This document shows positions 11,800-22,805 of a stretch of DNA of 64,000 bases, piece after piece. The position numbers were made by a program, and so were the translations under genes. The notes under the pieces are model-generated. The model saw nothing but the letters and a program-made list of their open reading frames with translations. It ran no database searches and had not been told where the DNA came from. Position 1 is the first letter of the stretch. Each line of letters opens with the position of its first letter. This DNA is from Undaria pinnatifida. Taxonomy: Eukaryota; Sar; Phaeophyceae; Laminariales; Alariaceae. The stretch spans positions 16,302,702-16,366,701 of the forward strand of contig JABAKD010000023.1 in NCBI GenBank assembly GCA_012845835.1, given 5' to 3'.

Positions 11800-12170
11800 T
11801 TTTTCGCTGTCATTGCTGGCAAAGAACGGGCTATAGTGCCGGTTAAATAGAGTCATTGCTCTGTGTAATGCCATAAGAATCACTTGGCACGCGACTGGAA
11901 CTCTGCGTAGTAGGCAGCTATGTATGGCCAACCCTATTCCTATAGTGCCGGTGTCCTGAACAGCGCTGGGACGCATACCGGCACAGTGATTCCTGGCTTG
12001 CGTTGGGCACGAACACACACATACCGACGCCAGTGTACCGGGCTCCCTTTGTAGATACCATGCGCCGAGGAGATACATGAACACCACACGCAGACCACAT
12101 CAGAGCAGCAGATAGAGTTGCAGACACGCGTACAGAAACAGAGCACCAGTACTCGTAGCGGTAACAACAG
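11800..12170 (+). repeat. GTGCCGGT repeat Q, copy 3
   Basis: Starts with TTTTTCGCTGTCATTGCTGG and follows the order of copy 2 closely through AATCACTTGGCACGCGACTG, GCTATGTATGG and TAGTGCCGGTGTCCTGAAC, to a CAGAGCAGCAG tail. Together with copy 2 it makes a degenerate tandem pair of period about 540 bp. Confidence 0.65.
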
Positions 12171-13004
12171 CAGGCAGGCTTAGCAGAGCCGAGCTGGGTG
12201 TTATGCGTTATGGCAGGTGTAGATTTCCGTCAGCTGACAAGAAACATGGCTGACGATGCCCGTACGTTCTCTGCCGTGGTGTGCTGTCAATACTACGTGC
12301 TTGTCGAGCCGGAATTAATTGCGAATGCATGCGTCACCTCCCCCGGGCTATTCGTCCGTTGTGTTCGTTGCCAGCGCTCACCTGCTTGAGCCAGAAGTAA
12401 GCCTGCTTGCGCCAGTCGGGCCGAAAAGTTACAAGTCTGTAAAAGCGATCCCGCCTGGGCTGGATGTATCGGCTACAGCACACGATTTTTCAAGGTATTA
12501 CAATGGCTCCGCTCCGCGGGCGGCTGACGCCGCCCGCTACGCTCGCGCAAGGCAAGGAAGATGCAAACAAAAAACATGTAAAGGGGGCAGAAAGAAAGAG
12601 GCCTATGATTTGGTGCGAACAACGATTTGATAATGCCACGAGCTGCTTGTGCAGAGCAAATCTGTTGTGCTCAGCTGTGCTGTGTGCTTTTGTTGCCGGT
12701 GTTACATTCTGATCGGCAGTACGGGGGTAATTTGCGTGGGGGAAAAAACAGGGGGCCGTGAAGGATCAAATACATGTAGCAAAAGAAAAAGGAACAAAAG
12801 TAGTACATAACAACACATAGTATATGTTCGAAAGAAAGCACACAGCGCAGCACGCCACAGCACCGCAGCAACGGGCACAGCACCGCATCGTACGGCTCCG
12901 CACGGCTCCGCACGGCGCTACGCTGCGCTGCTGGGCTATATATGGCCGGACTGATCTGAGCTGGGCGTGCATTGTGATCCAACAGCGAAGTACCTGATGG
13001 TATG

Positions 13005-13170
13005 TACTATAAGCCTCAAGGTCTCCTCGTTGGTTCGAATCGCGGTGTCATCGGGGAAAAAAATGATCCTCGAAAAAAAAATAATAGTATCAATTTGACT
13101 TTGTGGTCTTCTAGTAGATAGACTGTCCGCTTATAAGCCTGGTTTTCGTTGGTCGAATCCAGGGGTCATA
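13005..13170 (+). repeat. Two tRNA-like modules inside E1a
   Basis: Near 13010-13060, ATAAGCCTCAAGG is followed by GGTTCGAATCGCGG, a B-box-like motif. Near 13100-13170 a second module has TGGTCTTCTAGTAG (A-box-like) and GGTCGAATCCAGGGG (B-box-like). The corresponding pair in the next copy is at 15560-15730, where GGTTCGAATCCCGG is closer to consensus. They look like SINE-type pieces, not functional tRNA genes; the stems are incomplete. Confidence 0.4.
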
Positions 13171-13379
13171 TGCTAAAAAATTATCCTCGTGAAAAAATGA
13201 TATATATATATATATATTGGTAAAAAAAAAGTACTGGCAGATACACCTCTGCTGCTGTGACATATTGTGGTAACAACTGAAAAACGAAAACATACAATAA
13301 TTGTCATAACTGGCCCACAGCTTCAGCTTGCTCTTGTTGCCTTGTGTTGTGTGCCCTTGGGCGCATTACAAAAGAGCTC

Positions 13380-13490
13380 GCATGGACGTCTATTAAAATT
13401 CAAGTTCAATTCCCTCGCATGGACGTCCATTAAAATGCAAGTTCAACTCCCAAAAAAGCAAAGTTGCAAGTTCAACTCCCAAAAATAAAT
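13380..13490 (+). repeat. Short tandem duplication in E1a
   Basis: CTCGCATGGACGTC-ATTAAAAT and AAGTTCAACTCCCAAAAA occur twice or more at spacing of about 30-50 bp. The same arrangement is seen at 15945-16050 in copy b. Confidence 0.6.
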
Positions 13491-14139
13491 CTTGGAAAAA
13501 AGAGTAAACAAATACAAAAAAAGGTCAAAAACATGTTCAGAACATGAAAAACGAGTTCGAACGAACCAAATTTAAAGGAGATAGTAGAAAATGAACGAAG
13601 AAACAACTGAAAAACAAAAAAAATGCAATAGTTGACGAAATGGAAGAACCAATAAAGTGTGGAAGAAAGCAAAGAAAAGCTGGAACGGTGAAAAAATGTT
13701 GCCAAGAGTTGCTTGTGCAAAGCTAATTGCCCTGCGCTAGATGCTTGTTCATGTCCCGTTCTGAACGGCAGTACGTGTGATGAGAAGACGACACGTACAT
13801 AATAAATGGTACCTGGTACCTGTATCATACCTGGTACTACTGCTGTATGTTCAAAAGAACACACAGCGCCGCACGACACAACACCGCGAAACGAAGGGCA
13901 AGACACGGCACCGCACTATGCCGCGCTGCACTGTTGAGCTATGTATAGCCGGGCTGACCTGAGCTGGGGGTGCGTTGTGATCCAACAACGTAGTATGTAC
14001 AAACATAACATATTAATAGTACCGGTATACGTGGGATGATACTGCGAATGAACGTTACTGGCATGTACGAACTAATAAAAGTACCGCAAAGCACGCAGCA
14101 TTGCAAAGCAGCAAAGCACGTCAAAGCACAGCGCTGCGC

Positions 14140-14570
14140 TCTGCTAAGCTAGAGCTGCAGGGCATCGCAGGGCACTGCACGGCGCTGCGTTGCTGCGAGC
14201 TATAGCGCTGCGGTGGGTTGCTGGGCGGTGCGGAGCTGATGAGCCAAGCCCAGATCTCAGCTGATGAAACTTCGTCAATCAAGCACAAAATAAACGGTGG
14301 GCTACAGGGCGTCGCAGGGCACTGCACGGCGCTGCGTTGCTGCGAGCTTTAGCGCTGCGGTGGGGTGCTGGGCGGTGCGGAGCTGATGAGCCAAGCCCAG
14401 ATATCAGCTGATGAAACTTCGTTCCGCAACTAATGTAAGCTACAGGGCATCGTAGGGCACTGCACGGCGCTCCGTAGCTGCGAGCTATAGCGCTGCGGTG
14501 GGGTGCTGGGCGGCGCGGAGCTGATGAGCCAAGCCCAGACCTCAGTTGATGAAACAGCGTCAAGTACAAA
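14140..14570 (+). repeat. Triple ~145-bp direct repeat in E1a
   Basis: Three successive units contain GCACTGCACGGCGCT, TAGCGCTGCGGTGG, GGAGCTGATGAGCCAAGCCC and CAG-TGATGAAAC. Copy b has two units (16670-16945) and the copy at 43.3 kb has one, so unit number varies between elements. Confidence 0.8.
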
Positions 14571-14997
14571 ACAAATGGTGGGAATCAAAGAAAAGCTAAA
14601 GCTGAACCGTTCCGCAAGTGAGGCACAGGCGGCTAATTAGCGGGAAATGGTAGGAAGTTCAACTTACTACACAAAAAGGAAGAAAAAATCGCGAAAAGGT
14701 TCAAAATCGTGTTTGGCAGAAAAACCAAATTTGCAGGAAGAAGCTGACAAGTCAAGAAGCAACTGGCAAAACGAGCAGAATAAAAAAGAATAAGAACTGG
14801 CAAAACGAGCAGAAAGAAAAAAAATAATAACTGGCAAAACGAGCAGAAAAACAACAAAAAAAAATAAGGCGAGTGGAGCAAGAAATCAAAGAAAAGCTGG
14901 ACCGTTCCGAAAGTAATAAGCTGGACCGTCCGACCTCGGAGATGCCAGGGAAGCACCAACCGAGCGCTTTCAGCACAAAGATATTCGTAAGTCTATA

Positions 14998-17339
14998 CAA
15001 GGGCTCCGCTCCGCGGGCGGCTGACGCCGCCCGCTACGCTCGCGCAAGGCAAGGAAGAATGCAACAAAAAACATGTAAAGGGGGCAGAAAGAAGACGCCC
15101 ATGATTTGGTGCGAACAGCGATTTGATAATGCCAAGAGCAGCTCGTGCAGAGCAAATTGCCCTGTTGTGCTCAGCTGTGCTGTGTGCTTTTGTTACCGGT
15201 GTTACGTTCTGATCGGCAGTACGGGGGTAATTTTCGTGGGGGAAAAAACAGGGGGCCGTGAAAGATCAAATACATGTAGAGAAAGAAAAAAGAAAAGTAG
15301 TACACAACAACACGTATACCCGGTACTGTGCTCTATGTTCGAAATAAAGCACACAGCACAGCACGATACAGCACCGCAGCGAAGGGCACGGCACCGCACC
15401 GTACGGGTCCGCACGGCTCCGCACGGCTCCGCACGGCTCCGCACAGCGCTACGCTGCGCTGCTGGGCTATATACCCGGACTGATCTGACCTGGGCGTGCA
15501 TTGTGTTCCAACAGCGTAGTAGTACCTAATGGTATGTACAAACCTGGTGTAGTAGTACCGGTATGTACTATAAGCCTCAAGTTCTTCTCGTTGGTTCGAA
15601 TCCCGGTGTCATCGGGGGAAAAAAATTATCCTCATATAAAAAAAATAGATATCAATTTGACTTTGTGGTCTTCTAGTAGGTATAGACTGTCCGTTTAAAA
15701 GCCTGGTTTTCGTTGGTTGAATCCAGGGGTCATATGCAAAAATATTATCCTCGTAAAAAAATCATGTATATTGGTAAAGAAATAGTACTGGTAGATACAC
15801 CACTGCTGCTGTGACATATTGTGGTAACAACTGAAAAACGAAAAACATACAATAATTGTCATAATTGGCCCACAGCTTCAGCTTGCTCTTGTTGCCTCTT
15901 GTGTTGTGTGCCCTTGGGCGCATTACTCGTACAAAAAAGCTCGCATGGACGTCTATTAAAATTCAAGTTCAAATCCCTCGCATGGACGTCCATTAAAATG
16001 CAAGTTCAACTCCCAAAAAAGCAAAGTTGCAAGTTCAACTCCCAAAAATAAATCTTGGAAAAAAAGAGTAAACTAATACAAAAAAAGTCAAAAAGATGTT
16101 TAAAACATGAAAAACGAGTTCGAAGAAACAACTGAAAAAAAAATGCAATAATTGACGAAATGGAAGAACCAATAAAGTGTGGAAGAAAGCAAATAAAAGC
16201 TGGAACGGTGAAAAAATGTTGCCAAGAGGTGCTTGTGCAAAGCTAATTGCCCTGCGCTAGATGCTTGTTCATGTCACGTTCTGAACGGCAGTACGTGTGA
16301 TGAGAAGACGACACGTACATAATAAATGGTACCTGGTACCTATATCATACCTGGTACTACTGCTGTATGTTCAAAAGAACGCACAGCGCCGCACGACACA
16401 ACACCGCGAAACGAAGGGCAAGACACGGCACCGCACTATGCCGCGCTGCACTGCTGAGCTATATCTAGCCGGGCTGACCTGAGCTGGGGGTGCGTTGTGA
16501 TCCAACAACGTAGTATGTACAAACATAACATATTAATAGTACCGGTATACGTGGGATGATACTGCGAATGAACGTTACTGGCATGTACGAACTAATAAAA
16601 GTACCGCAAAGCACGCAGCATGGCAAAGCAGCAAAGCACGTCAAAGCACAGCGCTGCGCTCTGCTAAGCTAGAGCTGCAGGGCATCGCAGGGCACTGCAC
16701 GGCGCTGCGTTGCTGCGAGCTATAGCGCTGCGGTGGGGTGCTGGGCGGTGCGGAGCTGATGAGCCAAGCCCGGATCTCAGCTGACGAAACTTCGTCAAGC
16801 ACAAAATAAATGGTGGGCTACAGGGCATCGCAGGGCACGGCACGGCGCTGCGTTGCTGCGAGCTTTAGCGTTGCGGTGGGGTGCTGGGCGGCGCGGAGCT
16901 GATGAGCCAAGCCCAGATATCAGTTGATGAAACAGCGTCAAGTACAAAACAAACGGTGGGAATCAAAGAAAAGCTAAAGCTGAACCGTTCCTCAAGTAAT
17001 GCACAGGCGGCAAATTGGCGGGAAATGGTAGGAAGTTCAATTTACTACACAAAAATGAAAAAATCGCGAAAAGGTTCAAAATCGTGTTTGGCAGAAAAAC
17101 CGAATTTGCAGGAAGCAGCTGAAAAGTCAAGAGGCAACTGGCAAAGCGAGCAGAAAGGAAAAAAAAATGACTGGCAAAACGAACAGAAACAAAGAAAAAA
17201 ATAACAAAGCGGGCGGAGCAAGAAATCAAATAAAAGCTCTGGACCGTTCCGCAAGTAATAACCTGGACCGTCCGACCCCGGAGATGCCAGGGAAGCACCA
17301 ACCGAGCGCTTTCAGCACAAAGATATTCATAAGTAAGTC
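14998..17339 (-). mobile_element. TA-site hairpin element E1, copy b
   Basis: Starts CAAGGGCTCCGCTCCGC after TA at 14996-14997 and ends AAGTAAGTC at 17339 before TA. It is colinear with copy a: the same hairpin (15015-15034), the same GGCAGAAAGAAG block, tRNA-like modules at 15560-15730, and the same AAAGCTAAAGCTGAACCG and CCAACCGAGCGCTTTCAG blocks near the far end. Only TATA separates it from copy a. Either one copy landed on the end of the other, or the pair arose by tandem duplication. No coding gene seen. Confidence 0.75.
15560..15730 (+). repeat. Two tRNA-like modules inside E1b
   Basis: GTTGGTTCGAATCCCGG near 15590 is a good B-box match. A second module near 15660-15730 has TGACTTTGTGG at one end and GGGGTCA at the other, which can pair as a 7-bp stem with wobble pairs, plus TGGTCTTCTAGTAGG (A-box-like). 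This suggests tRNA ancestry. Confidence 0.45.
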
Positions 17340-17360
17340 TATATACAAGTACGCATCATA

Positions 17361-18164
17361 ATCGCGCATAACGGTATAGGCCACGCCGAGGTGATCCTGA
17401 AGACTAGCGAGGACGCAAGATGTGACGTCATAGGACTGCAGCAGGTGAGGCGCGATGGACAAAGTGCTATTATGGCGGCGGGATATGTTGTGTTTTGCTC
17501 GGAAGCAGACGGGAGAAAGCACGAGAACAAGGGGAACAACGGGGTGGGCTTAGCTGCCAGAGAGTCTGTCGTGGCAAGGATGGACAAGGGCGATGTCGCG
17601 GTTGAGTGCATCAGGGCCAGATTGATGAAGGTTCGCATACAATTCAAAGGGAAATCTAACGGTGCGTCTTTATTGTAGGCTATGCTCCCCCTCTCGATAA
17701 GAGCACCAGCGAAAACTACAACTTTCGAATTTACTTGACGAGGTGGTCAAGGGGGTACAGTACCCAGTGGGGACTAATTCCTTGTCCTGATGGATGCGAA
17801 TACTCGTACCGGCATGAGAGGGATTGGGTGGGCCGACAGTGCGGTAATGGGTGCATACGGACGTGATGAACCGAACGACAACGGAGAGCAACTATTGCTT
17901 CACGCAACAGACAACAAACTCGCCCTCATCAACACGTGCTGTGCCACACCCGCCCGTGGTATATCGTACACGTTTCAGAGTCGAAACCGAGGAAAGGCCC
18001 AGTACAGGCTTGATTACATACTGACACGGCAAGTGGATAGACGATTGGTACGTAATGTCAGCGTGCGGACCCCACCCAAGGAGAACGCTGAGTTGGACCA
18101 CAATCTCGTCTTCGGAAATATTCGCTTTTGGATCGCATCGCACCAAATCGCCCAACGAGAGTAA
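17361..18164 (+). pseudogene. LINE endonuclease domain, broken
   Basis: Apurinic-type endonuclease of a non-LTR retrotransposon, which in family members nicks the target DNA to prime reverse transcription. Visible are CDVIGLQQVRRDG (the usual LQEVR motif with the catalytic Glu read as Gln), NNGVGLA, a YAPPLDKSTSEN segment in a shifted frame, VLMDANTRTG (the D-N-type motif), ISYTFQSRNRGKAQYRLDYIL and ELDHNLV (the SDH-type motif). A stop at about 17678 and at least two frame changes between 17670 and 17790 separate the two halves. Loss of the Glu codon plus frameshifts argue that it is dead. Confidence 0.8.
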
Positions 18165-18716
18165 TCAAGAACCGGCGGGATATTGATCTATCAAGGTTAA
18201 TGGCGGACCTGCATCTCCGGATGAATCTCAAGAAGCGATAGCCGCCAAGCTTGCTTCCCCAATACCCGGTACTAAGACCTGAAGCGTAGATGACATGACC
18301 TTGGTACTAACCGAGACTCTACTGTCGAATGCGGCCCACATAGCACCCCCTGTTCGGCACAAGCAAGTGCCGAGGGGTTGGTGTGCGACCGAGGAGACAA
18401 AAGCGGAGTTGGAAGCACGGTGGCAGGGTAAGGAAGACGCGAGGAAACGACTTCGTTCTGCTCCAAATGATCGTGGTCTATGGTGAGCCTTGAAGGCGAC
18501 CAGCAAAGAGCTCAAACACACGCGGGCGGAAGTTGTACAGAGCTTCTTCGCAGATTACGTCAGCCAACTTGGAGGGCGCATCTGAGAAGGTGATCAGTTT
18601 GGCTTCTACAAACACCTAAAGGGGATGGATGTGGCAGGGAAGAGGACGTTCAACTCGCAGTACATCAAGGACGAGGAAAATCGATTGATGCGGGATAATG
18701 CCCTCATCCAAGAGCG
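18165..18716 (+). pseudogene. LINE linker between endonuclease and RT, decayed
   Basis: Region expected to encode the spacer between endonuclease and RT. A 63-codon frame (18295-18486) containing EETKAELEARWQGKEDARKR fits RTE-type linkers. Stops and frame changes surround it. Confidence 0.5.
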
Positions 18717-19665
18717 GTGGTTGAGGTGGTTCATGAATTGCTTAACACCAAGTCGCCGACCCTTGACCCGAGCATTGTAGACGAGCTTGAGAAGTGGCCC
18801 CCGTGCAGACCACTGGACGATGTCCCGTCTAGGTCCGAAGTAGAGGAGGCGATGCGTGCGCTGGCGAACCGACAGGCGGTAGGGCCCGATGGCCTCCGGG
18901 CCGAGCTCCTGAAGGTCTTGGCCGACGAAGGAGAATTGGACACGCTCGGAAAATTCCACGAGACCATCGTCGCTGTGTGGAGGGGAGGTGGCGTGCCGCA
19001 ACAATGGCAAGATGCAACGATTAAGGTGCTGCACAAGAAGAAAGATCGGACGGAGTGAGGCAACTATCGGGGCATCTCCCTCGTGGCTCACGCTGGCAAA
19101 GTACTCCTTAAAGCCATCGCGGGTCGCCTTAGTGGCTACTGCCAACACGAGAACATCTTGGGGGGGAACAGTGTGGGTTCAGACCCCAACGCTCGACGAT
19201 TGACATGATGATCGTAGTAGGACGACTGCAAGAGCTGGCGCGGAAAAACACCCCCTTGTACTCGTGCTTTATCGACCTCACCAAAGCATAGAACTCCGTC
19301 GACCGAACCCTTCTGTGGGATGTCCTCGATCGTTTTGGCGTGTCGCCGAGAAATGTTCGCCGTCATCCGCCAATTCCACGACGGCATGCAAGCATGCGTG
19401 CGGTTGGATGAAGAGTGCTCGGATAAGTTCGACGTGGGGCAAGGTCTCAGGCAAGGGTGCGAGCTCGCGCAACTGCTGTTCAACATGTTTTTCACGGCGG
19501 TACTGCGTGCGGCCGAGAAACGCTTCCTCTCTGATGCAGTCATCATGGACACTATGGTGCAGCTCCAACAAATGAACGAGTAAGGGGAGAAGAAGGTCAC
19601 ATCAAGCACAGGCAAACTTGACGGGCGGGGGGGGGGGAGGAGGAGGAGGAGGAGGGGGCGCAGGG
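18717..19665 (+). pseudogene. LINE reverse transcriptase, fingers and palm, broken
   Basis: Motifs in order: VEEAMRALANRQAVGPDGL (RT motif 1), IKVLHKKKDRTE, an in-frame TGA at 19056-19058, then [18 protein letters not shown] in the same frame. After a frame change come [10 protein letters not shown] (holding the first catalytic Asp) with a stop in place of the next Tyr, and NSVDRTLLWDVLDRFGV. A further shift gives FAVIRQFHDGMQACVRL and FDVGQGLRQGCELAQLLFNMFF (the QGD/LRQGC motif). A G/GGA-rich slip region at 19624-19660 interrupts the frame before the catalytic box. The order is as in RTE-type elements. Confidence 0.85.
19624..19660 (+). repeat. Poly-G / GGA microsatellite inside the LINE
   Basis: A run of about 11 G is followed by AGGAGGAGG repeats between RT motifs. 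It probably expanded after the element died. Confidence 0.85.
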
Positions 19666-19666
19666 G

Positions 19667-20624
19667 TTGAGGGGTATGCTGCACGTTGACGATGCGGGCA
19701 TCGTATCGCACTCATCCGAAGGGCTGGAGAGGATGACGGTGATCGTGACTGCGTGCTCGGCGTTCGGGCTTACGGTCTCCGAGGCCAAAACGGATATTAT
19801 GTGGCTGCAGACTGAAGAAGGCCAGAAGGTGTCGTCCACCATCAATGCAGCCGGCCAGGTATACAAACAAACGATCGAGTTTCGTGTACTTGGGCGGGGC
19901 CATCACCGCAGACAGACAACTCAGTACCGATATAACGAGGCGTCTTCAGAGGGCATGGGCGTGCTTCCAGCGGTACACGATGGAAATCTATGATCGCCCC
20001 TGTGTGCGCTTACGGTTGAAGGTGCGGTTGCTGAAAGCCAAGGTGGTCGAGACAGTACTCTACGGTTGCATGACGTGGAGCCCGAACAAGCCTGACTATG
20101 ATAGGATAAGACAGGTTCACCACTCCATGCTCCTCCGATGCTTCGGATGGCGTAAACGGAAGCGCGACGACCACACCCTCTCGCACGCCGACGCGCTTGC
20201 CAAGACAGCTTCCGAGAACATAGAGTCGACAGTGCGTAAACAGAGGATATTGTATGCGGGATTCGTGCCACGTATGGGGGAGGAGCGTCTGCCACAGAGG
20301 GTGATGTTTGGGGAGCTGTTTGAGGGTAAGGGCTACTCAGGGGGGCAAGAGAAGGACTGGATGGCGCACCTGAAGAAATATATGTCGGCCTGTGGAATGA
20401 GGTTCGAAGAGTGGCGAACGGCTGCACAGAAGACCGGCAGATGGTTTCGACAGGTGGGGGGAGCAGAGTCATTCATGCGAATATGGTCATGGAGAGCTGT
20501 AGAGCGACACGCAAAGGCCGCGGCAGCGCCATCCACCGTCGGCATCTCTAGGGGGAGGGGAAGGGGAAAGAGGGAGCGTCCTGCCCAAGAGACTAAAGTT
20601 TGGGTCTGTTCATCATCGTCTTGA
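19667..20624 (+). pseudogene. LINE RT catalytic box and C-terminal domain, broken
   Basis: MLHVDDAGIVSHSSEGLERM carries the catalytic box, read HVDD where Y-A/V-DD is usual. FGLTVSEAKTDIM (the next palm motif) follows. After a frame shift near 19870, FVYLGGAITADRQLSTDI, RRLQRAWACFQRY and VVETVLYGCMTW lead into a long open C-terminal part (to 20624) with HHSMLLRCFGWRKRKRDDH and a basic Arg/Gly-rich end. This last 259-codon frame is the longest open stretch of the element. Known RTE-type proteins have this order. Confidence 0.85.
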
Positions 20625-20944
20625 CGTTTGTGGGCCTTCCAATGGCCGTCACAAGCTAGCGTAACGCCGCCCTGACTTCTTCGTCTCGTCGTGTTCTCCC
20701 CCCAGTGTCAGTGATATTCTTGATACTCTTTACGTGCCCAGTGCCATCTTTAGTCAGTTCCTAGGGTCTGCTATTAATAGTATGTTGTTATTTCCTTTCC
20801 TTTCCATGCTTCTCTTCTTTTCTGTTCTTCTACGTGCCCAATGCCGTATTTAGTCAGTTCCTAGGGTCTGCTAGTATCATATGGTGTTACCTCCTTTCCT
20901 TTCCATGCCTCTTCTTTTCTTTTCTTTTCTTTACTTTTCAATTG
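20625..20944 (+). repeat. LINE 3' tail with ~105-bp tandem duplication
   Basis: ACGTGCCCA-TGCC, TTTAGTCAGTTCCTAGGGTCT and CCTTTCCTTTCCATGC occur twice, about 105 bp apart, ending in a TTTTCTTTTCTTT run. This is in keeping with the simple-repeat tails of RTE elements. Confidence 0.7.
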
Positions 20945-21300
20945 ACTGACTTTGTCGTGTGTATGCGAAGTGATGGTGACAGTGATAGGTACTACGTGTA
21001 ATATATACCAGTACGTGGCAGTCTTTTTTGGGTGGAATGCGGTGTAGTCGGTTTTCAGACGTGAGTATTGAGACATGTACCAGTATGGGCCTGGCACGTG
21101 GTAGGTTCACTCCCGATTTCACGTTTTACATTTTTCTGGCGGAGGCATGCATTGCTTCAGCTTGATGTATGCGTGCACCACTTTTGGTTTGCTTGTGTTT
21201 TTTCCCTGGGGTATTTTTCCACTCCAGAGTGAATGAAGCCTGTCCTGTGACCACGGACTTGATTACGCGAGTTAATGTGAGAACAATAGCAATAACACAG
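20945..21300 (+). repeat. Dispersed repeat R, copy 2
   Basis: Plus-strand counterpart of 5232-5560 (reverse) and 33783-34020. Shared motifs include ACTCCCGATTTCAC, GTGTTTTTTCCC, GCCTGTCCTGTGACCACGGA and GCGAGTTAATGTGAG. It follows directly on the LINE tail. Confidence 0.65.
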
Positions 21301-21329
21301 CAGACTTCGGATTACAGCGTCATGTGGAG

Positions 21330-21540
21330 TACGTGACGTTGCCGGGCAGTGATCCCGCGCACGCGGGTAACGCGGGAAATGTTCCTGCGGGAATCGTTTA
21401 CAGTCTTAATGCCACGGGATTTGGGGTATCGATAATTCCACGGGATCTTACGTCGTGGGGACGAAAAACCACGGGAAAACAGACATTTCCACGGGAATCG
21501 TTTGGGTGGAAATGGGAAATTAAATTTTTTAGGGGTTTTC
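21330..21540 (+). repeat. GGGAA-word block
   Basis: Degenerate repetition of CGGGAA and CACGGGAAT words with their partial complements, immediately before a GGGTC block. A similar block lies at 26315-26480, directly after another GGGTC array. Confidence 0.6.
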
Positions 21541-22030
21541 ACGGGTCATGATCCGACCCGCGGTTCGGGTCAGGGGGGTTTCAAAATGTCGCGGGTCGGG
21601 TCGGGTCGGGTCGGGTCGGGTCGGGTCGGGTCGGGTCAAGAAGTTTCGAAATCTCGCGGGTCGGGTCGGGTAGGGTCAAGAGGTTTGGAAATATCACGGG
21701 TCGGGTCGGGTCATGACCCGCGAGATACGGTTCACTCGCGGGCCAAGCCACCATGATCCGCGGGTTGTTTTTTGCTGATCTGTGGGCCGAATCCGCGGAC
21801 CTGGCCTGCGGATTCGCCTTTTTTTTCAAAATTTACAGCTGCCTGCCGGAGGGCCCTTGTCGTGCCGGCGCCCCGCAGGCCAAACCCGCGGGTCCGAAAA
21901 TGATACAAAACTTGCCGCTTCCTGCACGAAAGTCTACTCGTCCTGATACTCCGATCGTATCATATGTCATCACAGCGTCCATAAAAATCATTACCAGGCA
22001 GCAACTTCTCTTACCAGGCATCCCTATTAT
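21541..22030 (+). mobile_element. GGGTC-word repeat element, copy 2 (left part)
   Basis: GGGTC array at 21545-21715, then CGCGGACCTGGCCTGCGGATTC, ACAGCTGCCTGCCGG and AAAATGATACAAAACTTGCC, matching 1850-2010 in reverse. Homology stops near 22030 where X-element sequence begins. The right half is missing. Confidence 0.6.
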
Positions 22031-22800
22031 AAAATACGCTAACGTCGTAGTAGTAGTCGTCACACTATGGATCTTTAAAAACATTCAGTTCCAGTATTCA
22101 TTCCGCGTGACCCGCTCTACCGCTCGCTACCCGGCCCCCAGCGACCGCATGCCCGTGCCACGCCGACCTCACACATCACTCCTCCGTGTCTCCGGTGACA
22201 CAGCGGCTGACGATTCCCAACTTGGCCAGCGGGGAGCGTGAAAAGCCTCTCCCGGGGACGGCTTGAGTTCTCCCCGGCACGACGGAGAATCGGAAGAAAG
22301 TGTAAATCCCCACCCACCCACCCACCTCCTCGCGCACTGCGTACCCGATGTGGTGCGTACTGCTGCACTGCGGCCTGTGTGCTGCCGTTGTGGATAGGTC
22401 GGCACGTACTGCTGCACTGCTGTTGTATTGCTGTGGGTAGGTCGGTGGGTGGGTCGTGGGTGGTGGATGCTAGGTTGTGGCGGCTCGCTCGCTCTCCGAG
22501 ATGGCGGGGGGACTGCACCGCTGATTTATTGCTGCGGTGGGTAGGTCGGTGGGTGGGTGGTCGTTGGTGGGTGGGTGGTGGGTGCTAGGTGGTCGCGGCT
22601 CCCTCGTTCCCCGAGATGGCGGGGAGAAAGAACACCCCCAGTTTCTTACCGGGTCAAACGTCAACACTCGAGAACCAACCAAATGCTCCCCGCGTACGGG
22701 TATAATGCCATACGTGCTGCTGCACTGCTGTGTGTAATGGGTTCGTCGGCGGGTAGTGGGTGGGTGGGTTGTCGCTGCACTGGGTGGTGTCTGGCGGATC
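22031..22800 (+). mobile_element. Element X, copy 5 (diverged)
   Basis: The start, with AAAATACGCTAACGTCG and ATGGATCTTTAAAA, matches the start of X at 46.0 kb. It also shares GGGGAGCGTG-AAA-CCTCTCCCGGGGACGGC, CGTACTGCTGCACTGCTGT, GTCGGTGGGTGGG and CCGAGATGGC. Most diverged copy; it contains its own GGTGGGTGGG-rich internal repeats. Confidence 0.5.
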
Positions 22801-22805
22801 GTTTC

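Larger units (their letters stand above)
12501..14993 (-). mobile_element. TA-site hairpin element E1, copy a
   Basis: Bounded by TA on both sides (12499-12500 and 14994-14995). The left end starts CAATGGCTCCGCTCCGC (CAAGGG in other copies) and folds into a stem with arms CGGGCGGC/GCCGCCCG at 12518-12537. The right end is the conserved block ending GATATTCGTAAGTC. The interior has two tRNA-like modules near 13.0-13.2 kb and a triple ~145-bp direct repeat (14140-14570). There are no matching terminal inverted repeats and no transposase-like frame, so it is non-autonomous. The adjoining copy at 14998 is colinear over the whole length. Confidence 0.75.
17344..20944 (+). mobile_element. RTE-like non-LTR retrotransposon, decayed, 5'-truncated
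   Basis: A single plus-strand element holds, in order, an AP-endonuclease-like region, a reverse transcriptase, a C-terminal region typical of RTE-type ORFs, and a pyrimidine-rich 3' tail. It abuts the end of hairpin element E1b. Homology begins just upstream of the endonuclease LQ-VR motif, so only the extreme N-terminus seems to be lost. Several frame changes and stops make it inactive. Class assignment rests on domain order and motifs such as AVGPDG, FIDLTKA and VDDAGIVS. It cannot make its protein. Confidence 0.85.

Noticed and set aside
13005..15730. Functional tRNA genes
   Set aside because: B-box motifs are good but A boxes, anticodon stems and acceptor stems are incomplete, and the modules lie inside repeat elements.
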